Shown: positions 15,735 to 24,895, counted from the first letter of the stretch. The stretch is 64,000 nucleotides of DNA from Herpetosiphon gulosus (GCF_039545135.1 NZ_BAABRU010000006.1:124001-188000); one strand, 5' to 3'. Translations and numbers: made by a program. The notes: generated from the letters alone by a model not told the origin.

Positions 15735-16881
15735 GTCGCTGTGGACGATGGATTCGTTTGAAGAAGCCTTATTTAGCATTAACCACGGAGGAGCCGTGAT
15801 CACTCATCTGCCGCGTTTGGTGGCGGGCTTGCCGCCCTCGGTTGCCGCTTTGTGGCGACAACTGTTCCGCGTTGATGTGAGCCATGGCACAATTCATCCA
15901 CCAGACCGCATGCATGGCTGGATTGAACGCGCTTTTGGCAGTGTCGAAGCTGTATTGCACCAAGAAATTATTCGGGTTACCAATCAATGGACGCTCGAAG
16001 GTGCAATTTTCAACCGCATTCGCGGGCTGCGACCACAGCAAGGCCGTTATCAATCGGATATTGATCAAATTATCGCTGCCAGTGCTGGCCCTCAGGATGA
16101 AGCGGGCTTTTGTACTCCCGAAAGTGGCACGCCCGAAGATCGTTTTGGCCGGGTGCGTGGACGTTATTGTCTGAGCGCTTCCAATGTTGCCAAATTCGAT
16201 GGCTGGCATGGCGTGCTGATCTTCGATCAACATAATCCTTTAAATTTTAACCTCGAACGGGTCGAGGATTATATTCAGACTGCTGGACGTTGGTTCGATG
16301 CGGTGCATACCGCCGATCCGCAGGCGGTCTATCCATTCTTTATTTGGAATTGCCTCTGGCGTTCGGGAGCATCAGTCATTCACGGCCATGCCCAGATGTC
16401 AGTCTCGCATGGCATGGCCTATCCCAAGGTTGAATTGTTGCGACGCACCGCTGAGCAATATCACAACCAACATAACGCTAATTATTTCCAAGATGTTTGG
16501 CGGGTGCATCGGGCCTTAGGCTTGGGCTTGAATATTCATAGCGACAATACCCATGGCTATGTCTCGCTCACGCCCATCAAGGAAAAAGAGGTCGTGCTGT
16601 TTGGCAACGATGTGCAAGAGTTGGCCCAATATCTCTACCATGTGCTTGATTGTTTTGTAACCGAGTTGGGGGTGCAAAGCTTCAACGTGAGCATCACCAT
16701 GCCACCGCTCAACGACACGCCCGAATCATGGACCAATGTGCCAACAATTGTGCGAATTGTTGATCGTGGCGACCCCAACAGCCGTGGCTCGGATATTGGG
16801 GCGATGGAGTTATATGCCGCCACTGTTGTTGCTAGCGATCCATTTAATATCGCCAATGCGTTGGCTGGCCGATTTCCCTAA
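15721..16881 (+). CDS. GalT-like nucleotidylyltransferase (HIT superfamily)
   Basis: 386 residues. ATG 15721 is preceded by GGAGA and lies inside the end of glgA, so the genes are likely translationally coupled. The diagnostic segment is 'SVIHGHAQMSVSHG' (~residues 220-233), which carries the H-x-H-x-Q active site of GalT-type uridylyltransferases, where the second His becomes nucleotidylated. 'NFNLERVEDYIQTAGRWFDA' and 'NVSITMPPLND' give further alpha/beta hotdog-like strands. It is divergent from standard GalT (HPHxQ), so the sugar-1-phosphate and nucleotide are not known. Coupling to glycogen synthase suggests a sugar-nucleotide role in storage glucan metabolism. Confidence 0.7.
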   Translation: MSVRESLWTMDSFEEALFSINHGGAVITHLPRLVAGLPPSVAALWRQLFRVDVSHGTIHPPDRMHGWIERAFGSVEAVLHQEIIRVTNQWTLEGAIFNRIRGLRPQQGRYQSDIDQIIAASAGPQDEAGFCTPESGTPEDRFGRVRGRYCLSASNVAKFDGWHGVLIFDQHNPLNFNLERVEDYIQTAGRWFDAVHTADPQAVYPFFIWNCLWRSGASVIHGHAQMSVSHGMAYPKVELLRRTAEQYHNQHNANYFQDVWRVHRALGLGLNIHSDNTHGYVSLTPIKEKEVVLFGNDVQELAQYLYHVLDCFVTELGVQSFNVSITMPPLNDTPESWTNVPTIVRIVDRGDPNSRGSDIGAMELYAATVVASDPFNIANALAGRFP

Positions 16882-16900
16882 TTTCTAATCGATTATGATT

Positions 16901-16943
16901 CCCTCACCCCCTAGCCCCCTCTCCCGCCCAGCAGGAGAGGGGG
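16901..16943. terminator. Family-C repeat hairpin between convergent genes
   Basis: CCCTCACCCCCTAG-type sequence followed by an inverted pair (CCCCCTCTCC and GGAGAGGGGG around a 9-base loop). It is a short copy of the G/C-skewed palindromic repeat found at 20.5, 29.95 and 37.5 kb. It separates the convergent GalT-like and asparaginase genes and could terminate both, although there is no long T run. Confidence 0.5.
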
Positions 16944-16950
16944 AATTCAT

Positions 16951-17916
16951 TTATTCCGCGAACCACTCGCGCAATTCTTGAGGATGCGCGGCTGCACCCA
17001 AGGCAACCATCAATTTGATGCGTGCTTTGACTGGCGAAAGCTGCTGGGCAAACATTACACCAAGTCGTTTGAGATCGTGATATTCGCCAACATAGCCATA
17101 CTCATCGTAGCAAATGCCCTTCAAGCAGCGCGTCGTCACCACCACTGGAATGCGTTTGTTCAGCGCTTCTTGGATGGTTGGCAACCACCATGGCGGCACG
17201 CGCCCACCGCCGAAAGCTGCAATTACAATCCCCTGTGAGTTGGTATCAATCGCCGCCCGCAGTTGACGATCATCGGCTCCTTGGGTGGCGTAAATTAAAT
17301 CAACTCGCTCAGCCAAGCGCGAACATGGTATATATTGGCGACCACTGGGCTGATGATGGATTCGCACAGTTGCGCCCGTCAAACTGCCAACTGGGCCAAA
17401 ACCTGGCGCATCAAAGGCATCAGCGGTTTGCGAATCGATTTTTTGCACCGTCGAAGCTGAAAACAAACGATCGTTAAAGGCAACCATCACGCCCAGCCCA
17501 CGGCTTTGCGGAGCAGCAGCAGCCCGAATCGCCCCAGTTAAATTGGTAACGCCATCATAACCAACATCAGTGGCGATGCGCATCGAGCCAGTAAACACCA
17601 CAGGTTTATTCGAATCGATCAATAAATCGCATAAAAAAGCACTTTCTTCTAAGGTATCGGTGCCATGGGTCACCACCACACCATCAGCCTCGCCCAGCAA
17701 CAAACTATTGACCCGCTGAGCTAAATCGAGGGCCATAGTTGGAGTAATATGGCTACTTGGCAAATTGGTAAAATCTTGAAAGCTAACATTAAACTCGCCG
17801 CGTGGGAGCATCGCCGAAAAATCATCGCCTTTGAGCATTGGAACTGCGCCGCTCCATTGCGGTGTGCGTTTGGTCGAAATCGTGCCGCCCGTTGTAATAA
17901 CCACAACGTTGTGCAT
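16951..17916 (-). CDS. L-asparaginase (type I/II amidohydrolase)
   Basis: 321 residues, ATG 17916 with GGGAGA upstream. Both catalytic signatures are present: 'VVVITTGGTISTK' near the N-terminus (first catalytic Thr) and 'VVVTHGTDTLEESAFL' around residue 82 (second Thr plus Asp). 'PVVFTGSMR' and 'GIVIAAFGGGRVP' complete the family pattern. It hydrolyses asparagine to aspartate and ammonia. No signal peptide is visible, so it is likely cytoplasmic. It stands alone between repeats; nothing in the neighbourhood defines a regulatory partner. Confidence 0.9.
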   Translation of the reverse strand: MHNVVVITTGGTISTKRTPQWSGAVPMLKGDDFSAMLPRGEFNVSFQDFTNLPSSHITPTMALDLAQRVNSLLLGEADGVVVTHGTDTLEESAFLCDLLIDSNKPVVFTGSMRIATDVGYDGVTNLTGAIRAAAAPQSRGLGVMVAFNDRLFSASTVQKIDSQTADAFDAPGFGPVGSLTGATVRIHHQPSGRQYIPCSRLAERVDLIYATQGADDRQLRAAIDTNSQGIVIAAFGGGRVPPWWLPTIQEALNKRIPVVVTTRCLKGICYDEYGYVGEYHDLKRLGVMFAQQLSPVKARIKLMVALGAAAHPQELREWFAE

Positions 17917-17997
17917 ATAGTCTCCCTGCCCGAAGGCTGTGAATCGTAAGTGGCTTCAGCCATTGAGTGTAATGAAGCTTGTTGCTCACGTCAAGCA

Positions 17998-18140
17998 AGG
18001 ATTCGGGGGCGAGGGGTCAGGAATCAGGGTTCAGGGGTCAGCAGATAATCTGTGGTATTTTTTAGCCACGAATTACACGAATTTCACGAAAAAGCTCATC
18101 CTCCGTGCGCTTCGCGTTCTTCGTGGTTCCGTATCCCCAA
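17998..18140. repeat. Family-B then family-A intergenic repeats
   Basis: 'GGGGCGAGGGGTCAGGAATCAGG'-type units at 17998-18040 (family B), followed by 'TAGCCACGAATTACACGAATTTCACGAA' and the complementary 'CGTGCGCTTCGCGTTCTTCGTGG' units at 18065-18128 (family A; together a loose inverted pair). No gene in the gap before 18208. Confidence 0.6.
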
Positions 18141-18207
18141 CCTATAGACAAACCCTGTGCCCAAGCGCTATCATATGCCTAGCACTCAATCGTTGGGAGA
18201 TGTTGGG

Positions 18208-20439
18208 ATGACGACCATGCCTGATGCTGAAACCCTGCAACAAGCCGAAGCCTTGCTAGCCCAAATCCCGCTTGATACTATTCCAGCCCATCAACGCCCA
18301 CGGGCTGATTGGATGCTTGATGATCAGTTTCCGATCAGTAGTTTTGTTGGGCGCGAAGATTTGTTAAAGCAACTGGCTGCGGCCATGGCCTCAACTACCC
18401 CAACCATGATTGTGCCAACGCTGGCGGTTACTGGCATGGGCGGCATCGGCAAAACCAGCCTTGCACTCGAATTTGCCTATCGCTATGGCCATTATTTTGC
18501 TGGCGGCGTATATTGGATCAATGCCGAGTATACATTGGTTGACACATCAAAGGTTGATACCACTATCTTGCCCTCGATTGATCGATTGTGGCTCAAGTTG
18601 TTTCCTCAGCGTGATAGCAGCCAAATCTCGCCTGAACAGCGGCTCAACGACATTAAAAGCTTTTTCAATAGCCCAATTCCGCGCCTGTTGATTTTCGATA
18701 ATTGCGAACGGCAATCGGTTTTTGAAGCCTATCGGCCAGGCCCGCAAAGTGGCTGCCGTGTACTGATGACTAGTCGCAACGCGGTTTGGTCATCGAGCAA
18801 TGTTCGAGCAATTGCGATTGATCTGCTGACTGCGGCTGAAAGTCGCCAAATGTTGCAACAACTTGCCCCACGCGTGACCGCTGCAGAGGCCGACGATTTA
18901 GCCAAACTGGTAGGCTATTTGCCCTTGGCGCTACATGTGATGGGTGTGGCCTTGGGAACACTTGAACCCTCACTAGCTGTCGCCAATTATTATCAACGAG
19001 TGCAACAAGCCTTATTGAGTGAACTCGAAACCAGCGCCAACAACTTGCAAAACGTCCATCGCTCGCCAACTAACCATCAATGGAGCGTCGTCGCTACGGT
19101 GCGCGTGAGCTATGGCCTACTCAAGAGTCCATATCGCGATGAAGCCCAACTCCGCCATATATTGTTGCTGCTAGCATGTTGCGCACCAAACGCGCCAATT
19201 CCAATCAATTTACTCGTACGCGCAACCGAGCAGGATTCGGCAACTATTGGCGGATGGTTGTATGCGCTGCGCCAAAGTGGCTTTTTCGATCACGATCCGC
19301 CGCAACTGCACCCGCTCATGCGCGAGGCGATTCGAATTATCGAAGCCGAGGATTACCCTAGCGCCACCAACACCATGACCGCTGCTTTAATTGCTGAAGG
19401 TAGAGCTGCCTATAAAAATTGGAACCGCGAGGCAATGTTGGCTTTAGTACCCCATCTCACCGCCTGCCATGAAACCGAAAAAACCAAGGACGGCTATCCG
19501 GGCAATGTCCTAGCAATCCTTGCACAAATTAATAAACGCCAAGGCAATTATCGCCAAGCAGAACAGTCTATACATGAGGTATTGAATCATAAAATTAAGA
19601 CTCATAATTCTGATCATCCAGAAGTATTAGAAACTCAATATATCCTCGCAAATATTTTACATGCCCAAGGAGCTTATACTGAAGCTTTAACTATCTATCA
19701 ATCCATACTTCGTATACAACAACAGATCTTAGGTGCAGAACACCCCAATACCCTTACTACCCAAAATGGTATTGCTAGTGTTTTACGAGACCAGGGACTT
19801 TATACAGAGGCTTTACACATCTATCAATTTGTACTTAATAACAGACAAAACGTTTTAGGAAAGGATCACCCTGATACACTGAGTACCCAGCATAATTTCG
19901 CCAACATATTATATATTCAAGGGTTTTATACCAAAGCGCTGGAGATTTATCAGGAAGTATTAACCATTAAACAATATATTTTTATCGAGGATCATCCTCA
20001 TACTCTGATAACTCAGAGTCAACTCGCAGATGTGTTTAAAACCCAAGGAGACTATCACAAAGCCTTAAATCTTTTTGAGACAATATTAGCTGCCCAAAAA
20101 CGTATTTTAGGCACTGATCATCCTCATACACTAACTACTCAAGATAAGTTAGCAGATGTATTCCGTTCTTTAGGATTATATAGCGATGCTTTGCTTTATC
20201 ATCAGGTGGTATTAGAAAGTAAGCAACATGCATTAGGAATGGAACATCCTTCCACTTTATCAACTCAATATAAAATCGCCAGTGTCTTTTATGACCAAGG
20301 TAACTATCGCCAAGCCTTGCAACTCTTTCAATCTGTCTTCAAGCTTAGACAAAAAGTTTTAGGTGTAGAACATCCAAACACCGTCCACACAAAAAAGTTT
20401 ATTGAATTGTGCATAGCACGGCTGAAGCAAAAGGGGTAG
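18208..20439 (+). CDS. NB-ARC (STAND) NTPase with seven kinesin-light-chain-type TPRs
   Basis: 743 residues. ATG 18208 is chosen for GGGAGA ~7 bases upstream. A short N-terminal stretch is followed by NB-ARC: 'SSFVGRED', Walker A 'GMGGIGKTS' (~residue 80), Walker B 'RLLIFDN', 'CRVLMTSRN' and 'GYLPLALHV' (GLPL-like). A winged-helix/linker region leads into seven ~42-residue repeats (from ~residue 440) built on 'G-Y-x-A-L-x-Y-Q...LG..HP.TL.TQ', which is the KLC/Tpr_10-12 type. No effector domain precedes NB-ARC. The repeat half is clearly AT-richer than the NTPase half. A signalling or defence STAND role is plausible but unproven. Confidence 0.85.
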   Translation: MTTMPDAETLQQAEALLAQIPLDTIPAHQRPRADWMLDDQFPISSFVGREDLLKQLAAAMASTTPTMIVPTLAVTGMGGIGKTSLALEFAYRYGHYFAGGVYWINAEYTLVDTSKVDTTILPSIDRLWLKLFPQRDSSQISPEQRLNDIKSFFNSPIPRLLIFDNCERQSVFEAYRPGPQSGCRVLMTSRNAVWSSSNVRAIAIDLLTAAESRQMLQQLAPRVTAAEADDLAKLVGYLPLALHVMGVALGTLEPSLAVANYYQRVQQALLSELETSANNLQNVHRSPTNHQWSVVATVRVSYGLLKSPYRDEAQLRHILLLLACCAPNAPIPINLLVRATEQDSATIGGWLYALRQSGFFDHDPPQLHPLMREAIRIIEAEDYPSATNTMTAALIAEGRAAYKNWNREAMLALVPHLTACHETEKTKDGYPGNVLAILAQINKRQGNYRQAEQSIHEVLNHKIKTHNSDHPEVLETQYILANILHAQGAYTEALTIYQSILRIQQQILGAEHPNTLTTQNGIASVLRDQGLYTEALHIYQFVLNNRQNVLGKDHPDTLSTQHNFANILYIQGFYTKALEIYQEVLTIKQYIFIEDHPHTLITQSQLADVFKTQGDYHKALNLFETILAAQKRILGTDHPHTLTTQDKLADVFRSLGLYSDALLYHQVVLESKQHALGMEHPSTLSTQYKIASVFYDQGNYRQALQLFQSVFKLRQKVLGVEHPNTVHTKKFIELCIARLKQKG

Positions 20440-20544
20440 GGCTAGCACAATTGATCCACGAAGGGGCGAGGCTATGGGCTATCACGAATCTTCCGATAGC
20501 CTATAGCTGTAATGGTTTATACGCTTAATAATCAGTACTCCCAT

Positions 20545-20648
20545 GCCCTCACCCCCAACCCCTCTCCCACTGCGGCGGGCGAGGGGCGCATTCTTGGAGC
20601 GGTTCCTCCTCTCCTCGCTTGCGGGAGAGGGGGTCAGGGGGTGAGGGC
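20545..20648. repeat. Family-C G/C-skewed palindromic repeat
   Basis: Begins GCCCTCACCCCC and ends GGGGGTGAGGGC, so the ends are perfect inverted repeats of each other, with two nested hairpins (CCCCTCTCCC...GGGCGAGGGG and CCTCTCCTCGC...GCGGGAGAGG) between. It lies in the 367-base gap after the NB-ARC gene. A family-A segment (TTCGTGTTCTTCGTGTCC-like) follows at ~20765-20800. No gene in the gap. Confidence 0.7.
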
Positions 20649-20806
20649 ATAATGGCGGTTGGCAACCTCATAAACCATTACAAATAGCCTATAACTTCTC
20701 TGCGTCTCTGCGTTAAACCTCGTATCATGTGCTTCTCGCGAATTACCCAAATTCCACAAATATACATCCTTCGTGTTCTTCGTGTCCTTCGTGGTTTCGT
20801 AGCCCT

Positions 20807-22399
20807 TTACTTAATCGTCATCGGTAGCGAGACCTGATACCACAACGCGCCACTTTCGACCGCGCCCATATCGCAGGCCGCACCCAAAAAGCCTGCCAAA
20901 CCACGCTGATCGGTCACACTGGAGCTTGCGCATGAACCAGCATCGGTCGATTCGCTATAGCTAAGCGGCAAGTAGGTTGGAGTTGGGCCACCATACCAGC
21001 CCAAAGGCCGCAACACTGGCCAAGTATTTGGTTTATTGCCATTGCTGGTTTGGCTGCCACAACTTCCATCGCTCCACAAGCTAAAACTCATGCTCGGCGC
21101 TTGGCTGGCGTAGCCACATTGCGCTCCTGTTGCGGCGTTATTGCCCATAATAATGCTGTTATTGACGGTAAATTGATTGCCAGCATGATAGAGTCCACCG
21201 CCATCACCCTCAGCAGTATTAGCGGTTATTGTCACATGATCAATTCCAATCGTTCCATTAGGGCGATTATTTAGCCCAGCACCGCGCCAAGACCAGTTTT
21301 TGGCAATCGTGCTGTAACTCAACACAGCCAAGCCTGAATTAGCAATTGCACCGCCATCACCATCTAAAGCACTATTGTTGATCAAGGTCGAGCGTTCAAT
21401 CTGAAGGCTACCCTGGTTGGCGATGCCGCCGCCAGCCAATGCCGATACATTCAGATCAACAATGCTGTGTTTGATGGTCAAACCTGCATTGGCGGCAATA
21501 GAGACCCCACCGCCTTCGTGAAAAGCCACATTTGATGCAAATTTGCTGGTGTTAAACTCCAGCACACTGCCTTCGCGCAGATAGAGGCCGCCGCCTTGGC
21601 CCGCAACATTACCCCACAACCTGCCACCTTCAAAAATACCATTGCTTTGCCGAATCACCATACCGCCGCCAAAATCGGTATTTTCATGGCCCAGCAACTC
21701 ATTTACGTCAATATCCGATTGGCGAATATCCAAAATTGCCGCCCATGCCTCAAGTCCAGCACCTTCGGTTTCAGCTTTGTTATTGGCAATCTGGCTATTG
21801 CGAATCGTTAAACTGCCCGTATTGAAACTCATACCACCGCCGCTGCCACTCGATCGATTGGTTTCAATGCGGCTATTAATCAGGGTCAGGTTGGTATGCT
21901 GTGCGCCAATTCCGCCACCAAATGATGTCGCTTGGCTATCTTTAATGGTTACTTGGTTGAGGGTTAAATTGGTAAACTCGCCGCTCCAATTTGGCTCGAC
22001 GAAAATCGCCCCGCTATGCTCAGCACTACCATTCGTCAGGATGATGCGCTGAATTTCGACCCGCGCTTGTTGGCTGACCCAAAAAATCCGCGTCGTATTG
22101 CCGCCAGAAAGCGTAATTTTGCCACCACCATCAATCACTGAGCCATCGTGCAAAAATTTTTGGCTGGTTAAAATGATCGTATGTGGATTCGCACCACAAT
22201 TAAAGGTTAGCGTGCCACCTGGTACTTGTTCGCCTGGAAAAAGCTGAGCTAAACCAACGTCAAAGGCCGCCTCAGTACAACTAGCAGGTGTGCCAGTGCC
22301 CACCACCACGCTATCGGCAGCAACTGGACGGCTATCCCAAACGAGGCCCAAACCAAGTATGATCAATCCACTCAACAGGAATTTTTTACGCCCTAGCAT
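20807..22399 (-). CDS. Secreted right-handed beta-helix protein
   Basis: 530 residues, ATG 22399 with GGAG upstream. A signal peptide spans residues ~1-28 ('FLLSGLIILGLGLVWDSRPVAA'-type core). The body is a parallel beta-helix made of irregular repeats with 'GGGI/GGGM...NNxA' turns, as in polymorphic outer-membrane/choice-of-anchor proteins; about ten turns are visible. The last domain has paired Cys ('CGYASQ', 'SCGSQ', 'SCASS', 'AACDMGAVE'). The C-terminus 'LWYQVSLPMTIK' resembles the ends of two other secreted proteins in this window. No catalytic residues were recognised, so it could be an adhesin or polysaccharide-binding protein. Confidence 0.8.
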   Translation of the reverse strand: MLGRKKFLLSGLIILGLGLVWDSRPVAADSVVVGTGTPASCTEAAFDVGLAQLFPGEQVPGGTLTFNCGANPHTIILTSQKFLHDGSVIDGGGKITLSGGNTTRIFWVSQQARVEIQRIILTNGSAEHSGAIFVEPNWSGEFTNLTLNQVTIKDSQATSFGGGIGAQHTNLTLINSRIETNRSSGSGGGMSFNTGSLTIRNSQIANNKAETEGAGLEAWAAILDIRQSDIDVNELLGHENTDFGGGMVIRQSNGIFEGGRLWGNVAGQGGGLYLREGSVLEFNTSKFASNVAFHEGGGVSIAANAGLTIKHSIVDLNVSALAGGGIANQGSLQIERSTLINNSALDGDGGAIANSGLAVLSYSTIAKNWSWRGAGLNNRPNGTIGIDHVTITANTAEGDGGGLYHAGNQFTVNNSIIMGNNAATGAQCGYASQAPSMSFSLWSDGSCGSQTSNGNKPNTWPVLRPLGWYGGPTPTYLPLSYSESTDAGSCASSSVTDQRGLAGFLGAACDMGAVESGALWYQVSLPMTIK

Positions 22400-22483
22400 T
22401 GCGGTTGCTCCTACTAGCCATCAATCCGATAGCAGCAGCATAGCAAAGCATCGCCGATAAAACTTGACATTTTCTACCAAGCT

Positions 22484-23257
22484 TTATGCAAGTGTCGCGG
22501 TTTGAGGATCGCCAAGTTGCTGGCGCTCGTCTTTGAGGGCAACTCCGGTCAAGCGCCGTTGCCGCGCCTGCCCCAACAAATAGATTAATAAATCGCTAGC
22601 CGCTGCGTAGTTCAAGCCTTGTGGGTGAATGTTGGAGATGCAGTTGCGCTCAGCATCGTTGCGACCTCGCTGCGGCGCATAGGTTAAATAGATGCCTAAA
22701 CTATCGGCAACACTCAAGCCAGGCCGCTCACCAATTAAAACGACTACCAATTCAGCCTTGAGCAATTCGCCAATTTCATCGCCAATTGCCACCCGCCCTT
22801 GTTCAACCAGCACCAACGGCGCTAGTGACCAACCAAGCGCCCCAAGTTGCGGCATGATTATGTTCAGTAGCGGCACAGCATGGCGTTCGATCGCCACTGC
22901 TGATAAGCCATCGGCCACTACCAAGGCTACAGTATATGGTTCAGCTTGTAAGGCCTCAAGCTGCTGACGCGATTCAGCATACAAGCTTCGACCTAAATCT
23001 GGCCGCTTGAGATAGGTTGCCCGATCCAAGGCGGCGCTTTTGAGCCTGAGGATTTGGGGAAATTCAGGTTGTAATGCGCTGGAAATCGCCGCAAAATCAA
23101 CCTGGGCATGGACTGCATCACGGGCCAAGGCATGGTCTTGTTGAAAGGTCAAATGAGCTTTGGTTGGCAGCGCATCGCCCACCCGACCGAGGCCAATGCG
23201 TGCATTAGTAAATTGGCGCAAGCGTTGCCAAAGCTCAGTTTCTGCTTGTTCGGCCAT
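22484..23257 (-). CDS. eutC: Ethanolamine ammonia-lyase small subunit
   Basis: 257 residues. The ATG at 23257 shares its first base with the eutB stop (TAATG). The EutC pattern includes 'LRQFTNARIGLGRVGDALPT' (residues ~12-31), 'HALARDAVH', 'VALVVADGLSAVAI', 'VVVLIGERPGLSVADSLGIY' and 'CISNIHPQGLNYA' with Cys. With EutB it forms the adenosylcobalamin-dependent lyase converting ethanolamine to acetaldehyde and ammonia. Nothing else of a eut microcompartment operon is nearby, and no cobalamin riboswitch was recognised. Confidence 0.92.
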   Translation of the reverse strand: MAEQAETELWQRLRQFTNARIGLGRVGDALPTKAHLTFQQDHALARDAVHAQVDFAAISSALQPEFPQILRLKSAALDRATYLKRPDLGRSLYAESRQQLEALQAEPYTVALVVADGLSAVAIERHAVPLLNIIMPQLGALGWSLAPLVLVEQGRVAIGDEIGELLKAELVVVLIGERPGLSVADSLGIYLTYAPQRGRNDAERNCISNIHPQGLNYAAASDLLIYLLGQARQRRLTGVALKDERQQLGDPQTATLA

Positions 23258-24648
23258 TACAATTCTCCCAATTGGGCGGCTGATTGCAACAAACGATGGC
23301 GCTCGTTGGTAATCAACAAGCCTGCTTGATCGCTAATGCCAATCTGTTGGAGCCATGCTTCAAACTCAGGCGCTGGGCGCAAACCCAAGGTTGTCTGCAC
23401 AAAGCGAATATCGTGATACGAGGTGCTTTGATAATTGAGCATAATATCGTCAGCGCCAGGCACGCCCATCACATAGGTACAACCAGCGCTGGCCAACAGC
23501 ACCAGCAAATTATCAATATCGTTTTGATCAGCTTCGGCGTGGTTGGTATAGCAGGCATCGCAGCCCATCGGCAGGCCCAACAATTTGCCACAAAAATGGT
23601 CTTCCAAGGCCGCTCGGCTAATTTGCTTGCCATCATAGAGATATTCAGGGCCGATAAAGCCCACGACTGTGTTAACCAACAATGGATCAAAGGCCCGCGC
23701 TACGGCATAAGCTCGCGCTTCGCAGGTCTGTTGATCAACGCCATGATGGGCATTGGCTGAAAGTGCGCTGCCTTGGCCAGTTTCAAAATACATTACATTA
23801 TTGCCAATTGTGCCACGCTGCAAGGCGAGTGCCGCTTGATTGGCTTCGTTCAACAAGGCCAAATCGATGCCAAAACTACGATTCGCCGCCTCGGTGCCAG
23901 CAATCGATTGAAAGACCAAATCGACCGGAGCGCCACGCTCGATCACCTGCAAGGCGGTGGTAACATGGGCCAACACACACGATTGCACCGGTATGGCATA
24001 TCGCTGACGTAATTCATCAATTAAATGTAGCAAACTGGTCATGGCTTGCGGGCTATCGGTCGCTGGGTTGATGCCAATTACCGCATCGCCACAGCCATAC
24101 AACAAGCCATCGAAAATTGCCGCTGCGATCCCCTCGGGATCATCGGTTGGATGATTAGGCTGCAAACGCGAAGAAAAACGCCCCGCCAAGCCCAAGGTAT
24201 TGCGAAAGCGCGTAATCACTTGGCACTTTTTGGCGACCGCAATCAAATCTTGGTTGCGCATAATTTTGGAAACTGCCGCCGCCATTTCGGGCGTGATGCC
24301 TGCCGCAACCGCCGCCAACTGCTGGCTATCGGTGTGATAATCGAGCAGCCACTCGCGCAAACCACCAACCGTCAAATGGCGAATTGGCGCAAAAGCAGTT
24401 TGATCATGGCTGTCGATGATCAAGCGCGTCACTTCATCAGTCTCGTAGGGAATTAGCACTTCGTTGAGAAAGGTAGTTAATGGCAGATCGGCTAAACACC
24501 ACTGCGCCGCCACTCGTTCCTCGGCGCTAGCAGCGATCAAGCCAGCCAAAGCATCGCCCGAACGTTCAGGCGTAGCCTTAGCCAAGAGAGTTTTGAGCGA
24601 ATCGAATTGGTAGAGGCGTTGACGAATTGAATGCTGATAGCTGGTCAT
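23257..24648 (-). CDS. eutB: Ethanolamine ammonia-lyase large subunit
   Basis: 463 residues; ATG 24648 chosen for GGGAGA upstream. Family features: 'ANRSFGIDLALLNEANQAAL', 'MYFETGQGSALSANAHHGVD', 'FIGPEYLYDGKQISRA' and 'LPMGCDACYTNHAEADQND', which line the cobalamin/substrate barrel of EutB. Length matches the family. Catalytic subunit of ethanolamine ammonia-lyase; the product acetaldehyde could feed the aldehyde dehydrogenase at 53.7 kb, but that link is speculative. The pair lies alone between repeat-rich gaps. Confidence 0.93.
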   Translation of the reverse strand: MTSYQHSIRQRLYQFDSLKTLLAKATPERSGDALAGLIAASAEERVAAQWCLADLPLTTFLNEVLIPYETDEVTRLIIDSHDQTAFAPIRHLTVGGLREWLLDYHTDSQQLAAVAAGITPEMAAAVSKIMRNQDLIAVAKKCQVITRFRNTLGLAGRFSSRLQPNHPTDDPEGIAAAIFDGLLYGCGDAVIGINPATDSPQAMTSLLHLIDELRQRYAIPVQSCVLAHVTTALQVIERGAPVDLVFQSIAGTEAANRSFGIDLALLNEANQAALALQRGTIGNNVMYFETGQGSALSANAHHGVDQQTCEARAYAVARAFDPLLVNTVVGFIGPEYLYDGKQISRAALEDHFCGKLLGLPMGCDACYTNHAEADQNDIDNLLVLLASAGCTYVMGVPGADDIMLNYQSTSYHDIRFVQTTLGLRPAPEFEAWLQQIGISDQAGLLITNERHRLLQSAAQLGEL

Positions 24649-24711
24649 AAGCAGTCTCCCACAGCACTGGCATGACCAATTATGGCATTCTTTTTGGCTC
24701 AAGGCAATTTT

Positions 24712-24895
24712 AGGGAGCTGAAACCGCGAAGGACGCGAAGATCGCGAATGTTAGCTTCATTATTCTATCGCATTTGTGGGCACTTCAGTCATTTAATAAT
24801 CGAATCTTGGTGGTTTTCGCGCCCTTCGCGGTTTCGTCCTTCGTGCAACTTCGTGCTCTTCGTGGGTTACCTTACTTTCACAGAGATTTGCGGCT
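24712..24895. repeat. Family-A repeat block upstream of a secreted protein gene
   Basis: Within a 329-base gap: 'AACCGCGAAGGACGCGAAGATCGCGAA' at ~24720-24748 and its reverse-type partners 'TTCGCGCCCTTCGCGGTTTCGTCCTTCGTG', 'CTTCGTGCTCTTCGTGGG' at ~24813-24868, so the block is a loose inverted repeat. A nearly identical block, reversed, lies at 27290-27415. No gene seen; TATACC near 24929 may belong to a promoter of the next gene. Confidence 0.65.

Noticed and set aside
20545-20648. CRISPR-like array
   Set aside because: Only palindromic single copies with no regular spacers; no cas genes seen.
20807-22399. Pectate lyase or polysaccharide lyase identity for the beta-helix protein
   Set aside because: Helix repeats are visible but no catalytic Asp/Arg cluster was recognised; called only as a beta-helix protein.
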